Assembly (NCBI GenBank): GCA_000404785.1
Contig: ASNI01000024.1
Coordinates: forward strand, 1-38,013
From: Cloacimonetes bacterium SCGC AAA252-N17
GTDB lineage: Bacteria > Cloacimonadota > Cloacimonadia > JGIOTU-2
DNA: 38,013 nucleotides
Reading direction: 5' to 3'
Made by a program: the position numbers and the translations under genes. Below, one piece after another: positions 17,555-24,194 of the stretch. The first letter of the stretch is position 1, and every line of letters starts with the position of its first letter. The notes below the pieces were generated by a model that saw nothing but the letters and a program-made list of their open reading frames with translations, made no database searches and had not been told where the DNA came from.

Positions 17555-17758
17555 AAAAACTCCGATTAATGATTTTTTCATATAATTTTTTACAAAATAA
17601 TTTTCTATTGAAAATCGCTTTCACCACAAAGACACAAAAAAAAATATTTGTTTATCTAATAAAAATGCTTGAATGATTGTCAATAATTTTATTATTAATT
17701 TTTGGGAGGTCCACACCATAAGTATCCACTTGAATTTATTTTTTCTAAAATTAATAAT

Positions 17759-18170
17759 TCAAGTTTCGCAGGAGTGGAAATTACTCAAAAAATCATATTT
17801 GACCTTTTATAATATCTATTGCATAACTTCAGTCATTTTATAATTGAAAAACTAGGAATTGTTATCCGCCAGCTGGCGGAGTTTTAACTCATGACGAAGG
17901 ATCTCCCAAAGGGATAGACTAACGTTTTTGCGAGATTCTTCGGTCGTTTCACTCCCTCCAGAATGACAATTTTCTTTTTATGGTTTGCTTTTTTTGATTA
18001 GTGTTAATCAGCTAAATCAGCGTTCACCCTGTGAAATAATCCCGCTATATCGTATCGGGACTGTTCCTGCTTTGTAGGATTTAATGGGGTTGATTTGCGT
18101 CCTATTCGTCTCGGCTTTTTATTACGCAAGAGTGGAAATAACTTCTTTTTTTATCTCCTGCGAAACTTGA
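17759..18170. repeat. Region bounded by 16-bp perfect inverted repeats
   Basis: The left arm is 17759-17774 and the right arm is 18155-18170, exact reverse complements. Both neighbourhoods also carry CGCA(G/A)GAGTGGAAAT in the same direction (17768- and 18125-). The interior encodes nothing obvious. This could be the remains of an insertion element or a recombination product of dispersed repeats. Confidence 0.5.
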
Positions 18171-18541
18171 GTTAATAAAATATATTTGATATACGTAAGA
18201 TTTATTCAGTAAATCTCCTGGAGACTGAAACGATTCTACTTTATAGAACTCATCTTCTATAAGATTATTAACATTTTCTACATCACCATTATAAGTAGAT
18301 CTATATGGTGGAATAGGCGATATCCTGTATGTGTAATGCCGTTCATCCTGAACTCCACTCATACTTCGTCTGTGTGAAGTCCAGTCTGAATTACTCTATC
18401 TCTTGTTGTTAAAGCCCTCTTTAGCAACGCCTTTGGAAAACTTTCAAGATTGTCCATTCTCCATTTTCCTTACTGCTTCTTCCATTCTCTGGAATTGCTA
18501 TGTAAATTTTTTAGTGGTAGGCGTGAGAAAAATATTAAACA

Positions 18542-18577
18542 TTGACAGCTTTTATTAGCATTTGTTCATTGTAAAAT
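18542..18577 (+). promoter_or_regulatory. Weak candidate promoter for the lipoprotein gene
   Basis: A perfect TTGACA (18542-18547) lies upstream of the lipoprotein start. At 17 bp the -10 would be TTCATT (18565-18570), a poor match. A better TAAAAT lies at 18572-18577, but the spacing is 24 bp. The -35 is the main reason to list it. Confidence 0.3.
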
Positions 18578-18617
18578 CAAAAGTATGGAATTAGAGGATG
18601 CCATGAAAGGGGACGCC

Positions 18618-19046
18618 ATGAAAAGGGTTATTATTTATCTGTGGATTTGGGTTCTTTTTCTCGCAGGATGTGATTCGTCCATCGATTATGCAATGAAGAT
18701 GTATATGCGGGACAACACTGATCGAGTGGAAATTCTCTTCTATGCAGGACCGAATTATAAAGGGATGAAGCCAATATTAGCCCAGACTTTTATGGATCGT
18801 GAAAACATGGAGAGGGTGCTGTCATTCATCACAAAAAAACTTGCAGAATTCTATAAAGGCGAGTACTCTGGTGAGATTATCTTTCTGAAAGGTGCAAATA
18901 GTGCGTTGACAGAGAGAATGAAATTCAATATTGAACCTGGATGTGAGCATATTTTGTATATGTTCAATAGGGAACTATACTCGCGGAAAATATCGAAAAA
19001 GGGATTAGTTTTTCTCAGGGAGCTTCATGACAGGGTGATAAAATAA
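18618..19046 (+). CDS. Small lipoprotein of unknown function
   Basis: I choose the third in-frame ATG (18618). It has AAGGGGA about 5 bases upstream and directly yields a lipoprotein signal: a hydrophobic segment VIIYLWIWVLF followed by the lipobox LAGC with Cys18. The product is 142 aa. The mature part has no repeats or known motif that I recognise; it is mixed alpha/beta in character with several basic residues. It should be anchored to a membrane by its lipidated Cys. It is followed by a decayed small ORF and corA on the same strand. Confidence 0.7.
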   Translation: MKRVIIYLWIWVLFLAGCDSSIDYAMKMYMRDNTDRVEILFYAGPNYKGMKPILAQTFMDRENMERVLSFITKKLAEFYKGEYSGEIIFLKGANSALTERMKFNIEPGCEHILYMFNRELYSRKISKKGLVFLRELHDRVIK

Positions 19047-19065
19047 TAATAGTTCGGAGGATTTA

Positions 19066-19242
19066 ATTCTCAAGCAGATCAATGAATTTTTCCATGGGGA
19101 ATCTTACAAAACAGTTTTTTTATTGACGGAAGAATAAGAACAAACTTGGTTTGGTCTTGAGATCATGAATTATCATAATGAAAAGGCGATATTTGGACTT
19201 GTCCAATATGAGCAAGGATATTTGCTTGGTGATATAGATTAA
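19066..19242 (+). pseudogene. Possible decayed small ORF with an in-frame TAA
   Basis: After a GGAGG (19056-19060) a frame beginning at ATT 19066 reads ILKQINEFFHGESYKTVF, meets TAA at 19135-19137, and continues as EQTWFGLEIMNYHNEKAIFG to a TAA at 19240-19242. The composition looks protein-like on both sides of the internal stop. The product would be about 58 residues if start and stop were intact. I do not recognise a family. It may be a dead gene of the corA operon or a chance frame. Confidence 0.35.
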
Positions 19243-19253
19243 TAAGGAGATAT

Positions 19254-20303
19254 ATGAATGATATAATTTCTAAATATGGCACTCCATCCGGCTCGCTTAT
19301 CCATGTTGGTCAGAAAAAAATGGAAAAAGCTCATATAACTGTCATGGATTATGATGCGGATAATTTTACAGAAAAAATTCTAAATAGCGTCGAAGAATCT
19401 AAAAAATTCATAAATACTTCATCTGTTACCTGGATCAATGTTGATGGAGTTCATGATGCGTCTGTGATGGAAGACTTCGGCAAGTATTTTAATCTTCATC
19501 CCCTCTTACTAGAAGATATTATGAACACGGAACAGCGACCCAAAGTTGAAGATTTTGGTGAGTACATGTATTTCGTGCTGAAAATGCTCTATCGTAATGA
19601 CCAGGATAATATCTGCTCTGAGCAAGTGAGCATCGTACTGGGTAAGGATTTTGTGATCTCATTCCAGGAACGCAGTGGGGATGTGTTTGACTCAATTCGA
19701 CAACGCATCAGAAATAAAAAGGGACGAATTAGGAACTTTCATGCAGATTATCTTATGTATGCTCTTATCGATTCAATAATAGACCATTACTTCGTCATTC
19801 TTGAAACTGTTGGTGATTCCATCGAAAAATTAGAAGATGAAGTAGTGAAAACCCCAACAACCAAAACCTTGCAACTCATTCACCGTATGAAGCGAATGAT
19901 GATGTATCTGAGAAAATCCGTGTGGCCCTTACGTGAAGTTATTAACGCAATGCATCATTCCGAAACCGATCTTATTGATTCGAGCATCAATGTGTACTTA
20001 CGAGATGTATATGATCATACAATCCAGGTAATCGACACGATTGAATCTAATCGCGACATGGTTTCCGGAATGCTGGATATTTATCTCTCCAGCATTAGCA
20101 ACAAAATGAATGAAGTGATGAAGGTATTAACTATCATTGCAACTATATTTATTCCCTTGACTTTTATCGCTGGAATCTATGGTATGAACTTCGCCTATAT
20201 GCCGGAGCTGCAATGGAAATGGGGCTACTTTGCAGTACTTGGTGTAATGCTCGGAGTTTTTGTAGGAATGCTAATATATTTCAAAAGAAAGAAATGGTTT
20301 TAA
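19254..20303 (+). CDS. corA: CorA family Mg2+/Co2+ channel
   Basis: The 349-aa protein is a CorA: a long cytoplasmic N-terminal domain (WINVDGVHD, HPLLLEDI...QRPKVEDF), a coiled stalk helix, and two C-terminal membrane helices. The first helix ends with the selectivity motif YGMNFAYMPE (GMN at 310-312). The C-terminus is the usual basic tail (FKRKKWF). It forms a pentameric channel importing Mg2+ across the inner membrane. AAGGAG lies about 5 bases before the ATG. The lapA-like gene starts one base after its stop, so they are co-transcribed. No M-box-like leader was recognised upstream. Confidence 0.95.
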   Translation: MNDIISKYGTPSGSLIHVGQKKMEKAHITVMDYDADNFTEKILNSVEESKKFINTSSVTWINVDGVHDASVMEDFGKYFNLHPLLLEDIMNTEQRPKVEDFGEYMYFVLKMLYRNDQDNICSEQVSIVLGKDFVISFQERSGDVFDSIRQRIRNKKGRIRNFHADYLMYALIDSIIDHYFVILETVGDSIEKLEDEVVKTPTTKTLQLIHRMKRMMMYLRKSVWPLREVINAMHHSETDLIDSSINVYLRDVYDHTIQVIDTIESNRDMVSGMLDIYLSSISNKMNEVMKVLTIIATIFIPLTFIAGIYGMNFAYMPELQWKWGYFAVLGVMLGVFVGMLIYFKRKKWF

Positions 20304-20304
20304 C

Positions 20305-20538
20305 ATGAAAGTAAAACAGATCATTACGATCCTTCTTGTCATTGCCGTAATCATTGTCGTTATTCAAAATTCGGTAAAAGTTACGCTTAATATCCTTTTC
20401 TGGGAAATAAGCATGTCCAAGATTATTTTTTACCCGCTCCTATTTGTCGCTGGTTTTATTGTAGGGCTGCTATCAGGTATGGGAAAATCAAAGAAAGAGA
20501 AAAAAGAGAAGATCGGCGTTATAAGAGAGTACCGTTAG
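20305..20538 (+). CDS. LapA-domain (DUF1049) small membrane protein
   Basis: The 77-aa protein has two hydrophobic helices, IITILLVIAVIIVVIQNS and IIFYPLLFVAGFIVGLLSG. They are separated by the LapA-typical VKVTLNILFWE segment and followed by a lysine-rich cytoplasmic tail. In E. coli LapA works with LapB in lipopolysaccharide control; in other phyla the domain is poorly studied. It begins one base after corA. The stop is TAG. An 8-bp inverted repeat (20552-20559 with 20571-20578) follows but has no T-run, so it is a doubtful terminator. Confidence 0.8.
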   Translation: MKVKQIITILLVIAVIIVVIQNSVKVTLNILFWEISMSKIIFYPLLFVAGFIVGLLSGMGKSKKEKKEKIGVIREYR

Positions 20539-20714
20539 ATAATCTTACCTTCTAATGAAGATAAAACTTTTTCATTAGTAAATATTATCTTGGATACCGA
20601 ACATCTTACTGTTTAAATATCTAACGGGGTGTCCAATAAAAAAGAGATTTAATACGGAAATATACTGTCAATTTATTATGCAAATGAAAATAAATTAATG
20701 AATATTGCTAACTC

Positions 20715-21107
20715 TCATTCAATATAAATATGGATTATTATAGGATGTTCATCTTCATTATTAATTTCCATGTAAAGCAGATCGCCGACATCACCACCTG
20801 CCGCTTGTGAAATAATATCATCCCAGTTGATTGACGAAATATCAAAGGTAGAATTCCCCACTCTTGTATTGATAACAGCTTCTGTGGGTATGATCTTCAA
20901 ACCTGCGTGCAAAAGAGAAACAGGCAATTCAATATGTATGAATTTTTTTTCTGAATCCTGCTCTTTTATTTCAAATATCATTCTTCGTTTCTCGTTCCGA
21001 ACTGCACTCTTTTTCTTTGATGAAATTGCTTTGAGCAGTTCTTCCGCCTGAGTTGCATTTATCTTTCCGCCGGCAAGCATATCAACGATCTTTTTCTTCT
21101 CATTCAT
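20715..21107 (-). CDS. Small protein with N-terminal YvlB/DUF2089-type helical hairpin
   Basis: Two ATGs in tandem (21110, 21107) follow GGGAG; the second has the better spacing. The 130-aa product opens with KIVDMLAGGKINATQAEELLKAI, the same short motif found at the C-termini of both upstream proteins. A basic linker follows, and then a predicted beta-rich region (about 40-130) without known motifs. It overlaps the end of the DUF4097 gene by several bases, so it is coupled to it. No signal peptide is present, so it is probably cytoplasmic. It is likely a partner or competitor of the other two proteins through the shared motif (inference). Confidence 0.75.
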   Translation of the reverse strand: MNEKKKIVDMLAGGKINATQAEELLKAISSKKKSAVRNEKRRMIFEIKEQDSEKKFIHIELPVSLLHAGLKIIPTEAVINTRVGNSTFDISSINWDDIISQAAGGDVGDLLYMEINNEDEHPIIIHIYIE

Positions 21108-22440
21108 CATCTTCTCCCAGCGCCTTCAGAAGCCGTTCAGCTTCATCTGAAGTGATCTTTCCCTTTTCCAGCATATCCAGAATCTTCATTCTGCTTTCAC
21201 TCATAAACTCTTTCTGCTCCTCTTTTTTATGAAATGCTTCTTTAACTGATTCAATGGTCTCTTTAAATATCTTTTTCAGCTCTTCAGCATGTTTCTTATC
21301 TTTTATCTCTTCATCGATCTTGGCTTTGATCTTGTCTTTATTCTTTTCGAGAGTATCCATTGCATTTTCGAACTTATCAGAAAAATCAAAATTCATATTT
21401 TTGAATGATTTTTTTACTTTTTTGAATGCTTCCTTTGCTTTTTCCATTCCTTCTTCAAAGGGAATTTGATCAAATATATCTGAAATATTTTCACCAAAAC
21501 TCGAGAAATCCATATGCACATTTTTCTTAAGTGGATCTTTCATGAGCTGAATACTTCCAAGCTGATTTTTTGCTTCTATCTTTACATTTCCGGAACCTCT
21601 TACCATTTCGATTGTCTGACTATCATCATCTTTTTTTCTGTCATATTCGCCATCCAATCCAATCCTGAAATGCCCCATATGATTTTCCGCTTTCAAAGAA
21701 AATTCAATTTCTTTAGGAATTATAAGCAGTATTTTTCCATTTTTATTCTTGAATGAGAAGCTTCCTTTTTCAATTGGGAGAAATTCGTAGTACATACTTC
21801 CATTATTATTTTTGAGTTCTGCCTGTTCAAAAGCCGCTTCGATAATTCGGATCGGTCCATTCTCAAGATTGAGCATTAATATGCCATCACATTTGATGAT
21901 CTTGCATGAACCGTTCTCGCCATCGATATTCATCTTTCCTTTGCATGAGCGGATAGTGACACTGCCATTCCTTGTTTGGGCTTCAATATCACCTTCGCAG
22001 TTCTCCATTTTCAAAGAGCCATTTCGCGTTTTACACGCAGTATTTCCTTTATTATCAACAATTTTGATTGAACCATTATGGGACTCCAGATTATGGTTAC
22101 CTTCGAGATCATCTATGCGAACTCCTCCATTTGAGAGGTTTGAAGAAACCGTTGTTTTGTGGGGTACTAAAATCTCTATCCTAGCATCGAGGGAATGAAT
22201 ATGATCGGGTTCCTTGAAATCGATTGTGAGTTCATTTTTTTTCTCTTTATACTCGACCTTCAGCATATCTTCCAAAGTGAGATCACTGGGAATATTTCCA
22301 CTTAATTCAAGTGAGACGTCAAGCGAGGTTTCTTCCTTTTCATGTCCCTGAATAGTAAACCCTACATTCTGCGATGTCAAAAGCAATCGCAGACCGCTTC
22401 TCGTATTAATTGTTTTTGTTTCTACAAAATTTTTTATCAT
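21100..22440 (-). CDS. DUF4097 beta-solenoid protein with coiled region and C-terminal helical hairpin
   Basis: The 446-aa protein has no signal peptide. Residues about 105-210 hold six repeats of roughly 20 residues built on N-G-S/G turns (LSNGGVRI, SHNGSIKI, TRNGSLKM, TRNGSVTI, GENGSCKI, LENGPIRI). This is the beta-solenoid pattern of DUF4097/YvlB-like proteins. Residues about 330-415 are very rich in Lys and Glu and look like a long amphipathic or coiled helix. The end, KILDMLEKGKITSDEAERLL, is the motif shared with its neighbours. It starts one base after the DUF2089 gene stops. Its role is unknown; relatives are often linked to envelope stress or regulation. Confidence 0.8.
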   Translation of the reverse strand: MIKNFVETKTINTRSGLRLLLTSQNVGFTIQGHEKEETSLDVSLELSGNIPSDLTLEDMLKVEYKEKKNELTIDFKEPDHIHSLDARIEILVPHKTTVSSNLSNGGVRIDDLEGNHNLESHNGSIKIVDNKGNTACKTRNGSLKMENCEGDIEAQTRNGSVTIRSCKGKMNIDGENGSCKIIKCDGILMLNLENGPIRIIEAAFEQAELKNNNGSMYYEFLPIEKGSFSFKNKNGKILLIIPKEIEFSLKAENHMGHFRIGLDGEYDRKKDDDSQTIEMVRGSGNVKIEAKNQLGSIQLMKDPLKKNVHMDFSSFGENISDIFDQIPFEEGMEKAKEAFKKVKKSFKNMNFDFSDKFENAMDTLEKNKDKIKAKIDEEIKDKKHAEELKKIFKETIESVKEAFHKKEEQKEFMSESRMKILDMLEKGKITSDEAERLLKALGEDDE

Positions 22441-22441
22441 G

Positions 22442-22807
22442 TTAACTCCTCTTTTTTAATTTTTTGATAGCATCTTCGACCGAGATCTCACCTCGTTCGA
22501 TTTCGTCTAAAATTGATGTAGAAAATTCTCTACTTTCGTTGTTTTGTGACGGGCACAGGACATTTGTTACCTCTGCCAATCGGTTTTTTACTGTTGGATA
22601 GGAAATGCCAAGCGCCTTTTCAACTTCTTTGATATTGCCGTGATTGCAGATAAAAGTTTTTACAAATTCCTGTTGAGTGGCAGAAAGTGAAGCCAGATCC
22701 CCCACCTCAAAATTTCCTCTAATAGTAGTATCGCACTTCGTGCAATGATACTCTTTAATTTCCAGGGTTGAATTGCATACTGGACATTGCTTTAATCTAT
22801 TATTCAT
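22442..22807 (-). CDS. DUF2089 zinc-ribbon HTH regulator
   Basis: The 121-aa protein has a zinc ribbon (Cys8, Cys11, Cys22, Cys25), then a helix-turn-helix (about 42-80: LSATQQEFVKTFI...ISYPTVKNRLAEV), and a C-terminal motif ILDEIERGEISVEDAIKKL. This is the DUF2089 layout. It probably controls its own operon, which continues with the DUF4097 protein and the small partner. A strong promoter lies directly upstream (22830-22857). The start has GAGG 6 bases upstream. All three proteins of the operon carry the same short helical hairpin, which suggests they contact each other or one shared partner. Confidence 0.85.
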   Translation of the reverse strand: MNNRLKQCPVCNSTLEIKEYHCTKCDTTIRGNFEVGDLASLSATQQEFVKTFICNHGNIKEVEKALGISYPTVKNRLAEVTNVLCPSQNNESREFSTSILDEIERGEISVEDAIKKLKKRS

Positions 22808-22829
22808 TTTTCCTCGCTTTCATATTGAA

Positions 22830-22857
22830 TATATTATGCTCCATATTAATTATGTCA
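22830..22857 (-). promoter_or_regulatory. Promoter of the DUF2089-DUF4097 operon
   Basis: On the minus strand a perfect -35 TTGACA (22857-22852) is followed after 16 bp by TAATAT (22835-22830), close to consensus. It lies about 25 bp upstream of the DUF2089 start. Confidence 0.75.
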
Positions 22858-22947
22858 AGTATTTTATTGAATTTATTTATTAATTTACTTATTTTTATGA
22901 TTTTTATAATTTTTTAACAATTATCATGCAACGTAATATATCTTCCC

Positions 22948-22999
22948 AATGTTACTTTTTCTAACATTTACTTGACAGCTTTTCTAACATTCCTATTTT
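22948..22999 (+). promoter_or_regulatory. Promoter and probable operator of the toxin-antitoxin pair
   Basis: The -35 TTGACA (22972-22977) and -10 TATTTT (22994-22999) are 16 bp apart. AATGTTA (22948-22954) and TAACATT (22962-22968) form an inverted repeat just upstream of the -35, and a third TAACATT (22985-22991) lies between -35 and -10. This layout is what an autoregulating HTH antitoxin would bind; the binding itself is inference. AAAGGA (23013-23018) is the ribosome site. Confidence 0.7.
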
Positions 23000-23023
23000 A
23001 TTTGACAAATTGAAAGGACTTAT

Positions 23024-23809
23024 ATGATGGACGAAATTAATAAAATAGTCGGTGAAAAAATTCAAAATTATAGAAAGGTCAATAATCTCAATCAGGATGA
23101 TCTTGCGAGAATGCTGAACATTAAAAGACCAACATTATCTAAAATCGAAAGTGGTGAAAGAAAACTCAATGCTTCTGAAATAAAAGAAATTGCTGAAGTT
23201 TTCAATATCTCAACAGATGAGCTTCTGGGCATCAAGAAAGAACCAGAAGTTCACATTGATAAGAAAAAAGAATTATCGGATAAAACTCAAATTCGCATTA
23301 GTGTACCAACAAAAAATTATGATAAATTTAAAGAGGTTCTGATATACATTTTAAATAAGGTGGGCTCAAAACCTAATATTGGAGAAACAGTGCTTTATAA
23401 ATTGCTTTACTTCATAGATTTTGATTATTATGAACAATATGAAGAACAGCTTATTGGAGCAACATATCAAAAAAATACTTATGGGCCAACTCCAATTGAG
23501 TTTAAAAAAATTATTGATGAGATGATTTCTGATGAAGATGTAGAGGTCGTAAAAAGTAAATACTTCGACTATCCTCAAACAAAATACCTTCCTCACAGAA
23601 AGGCAAACCTTCACATTCTTTCAGGTGAAGAATTAGAGCATATTGATAACGAGCTGAATAGACTTTCCGATATGAACGCTTCAGAGATTAGTAATTTCTC
23701 ACATAAAGATGTGCCCTGGCTTGCAGCAGAAGAAGGAGGAATTATCGATTATGAATCGGTTTTCTACAGAACCTATGAATACTCGGTACGGAACTATGAT
23801 GGAGATTGA
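23024..23809 (+). CDS. HTH-Panacea (SocA/DUF4065-like) antitoxin
   Basis: The 261-aa protein has an XRE-type helix-turn-helix at about 5-66 (IQNYRKVNNLNQDDLARML, RPTLSKIESGERKLNASE). A linker follows, then from about 105 a Panacea/SocA-type domain: LLYFIDFDYYEQYEE, YQKNTYGPTPIEFKKIIDEM and NEL...FSHKDVPWLAAEEG. Panacea domains are known as promiscuous antitoxin modules that neutralise many unrelated toxins. The downstream toxin gene starts before this gene's TGA, so the two are coupled. It likely represses its own promoter through the TAACATT half-sites upstream. The alternative start 23027 would remove one residue. Confidence 0.85.
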   Translation: MMDEINKIVGEKIQNYRKVNNLNQDDLARMLNIKRPTLSKIESGERKLNASEIKEIAEVFNISTDELLGIKKEPEVHIDKKKELSDKTQIRISVPTKNYDKFKEVLIYILNKVGSKPNIGETVLYKLLYFIDFDYYEQYEEQLIGATYQKNTYGPTPIEFKKIIDEMISDEDVEVVKSKYFDYPQTKYLPHRKANLHILSGEELEHIDNELNRLSDMNASEISNFSHKDVPWLAAEEGGIIDYESVFYRTYEYSVRNYDGD

Positions 23810-24194
23810 ACAGGCAGTATTTAAGGAGATATATTTTCATACTGAATTCGAAAAAGAATTCAAAAAGTATCAAAAGAAATGGACATCACTTACAGAGGAT
23901 CTGATTACATTTATTAACACACCATTAAAGTTGTTTCACAAACAGTTCCAACCGCTTACTGGAATAAAGCAAATAAGTGGCTTGGGAATCGAACATCCTA
24001 AGATATATAAAGTGACGCGTTTTGCATGTAAATCCCTTAAAGGAACCGGCAGCAGATCTAGTATTCGTATCATTTACGCATATTTTGAAGATGAGGACAG
24101 AATCGAGTTTATTGAAATGTATTATAAAGGAGATAAAGAAAATGAGGATAGAGAAAGGATAAAGAAATTATATTTACTAACTACAAAAAATTAA
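23796..24194 (+). CDS. RelE/ParE-type toxin paired with the Panacea antitoxin
   Basis: From ATG 23796 (or 23799) the product is 132 (131) aa and overlaps the end of the antitoxin gene by 14 (11) bases. A longer frame from 23709 lies inside the antitoxin and has no ribosome site. FHTEFEKEFKKYQKKW near the start resembles the opening helix of RelE/ParE toxins. The segment SIRIIYAYFEDEDRIEFIEM followed by YYKGDKENED resembles their final strands (R.IY....D.I.FL.IY.K.DKE). Such toxins cut ribosome-bound mRNA or inhibit gyrase; which applies here cannot be told. Its last 14 bases overlap the end of the convergent NACHT gene. Confidence 0.78.
   Translation: MMEIEQAVFKEIYFHTEFEKEFKKYQKKWTSLTEDLITFINTPLKLFHKQFQPLTGIKQISGLGIEHPKIYKVTRFACKSLKGTGSRSSIRIIYAYFEDEDRIEFIEMYYKGDKENEDRERIKKLYLLTTKN

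Larger units (their letters stand above)
17555..18584. other. One-kilobase spacer of repeat remnants, no supported gene
   Basis: A 412-bp stretch is bounded by 16-bp inverted arms: TCAAGTTTCGCAGGAG (17759-17774) and its complement at 18155-18170. Within it lie a copy of the 16-bp palindrome TCCGCCAGCTGGCGGA (17865-17880), an AATGACA-type remnant (17931-17970) and a segment with TTAATCAG...AATCAGCG near 18006. The phrase GAGTGGAAAT occurs just inside the left arm and again near 18130. An 86-codon reverse frame (18102-18362) runs through the right arm and shows no recognisable protein pattern. Confidence 0.5.

Noticed and set aside
18102..18362. 86-aa reverse open frame in the repeat-rich spacer
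   Set aside because: It crosses an inverted-repeat arm, has no ribosome site or recognisable pattern, and lies among non-coding repeat remnants.
20552..20578. Terminator between the lapA-like gene and the convergent operon
   Set aside because: The 8-bp AT-rich inverted repeat has an 11-base loop and no T-run on either strand.
23709..23795. Longer toxin reading frame beginning inside the antitoxin gene
   Set aside because: The extra residues lie wholly in the antitoxin coding sequence and lack a ribosome site; the tandem ATG at 23796/23799 fits the usual short overlap.
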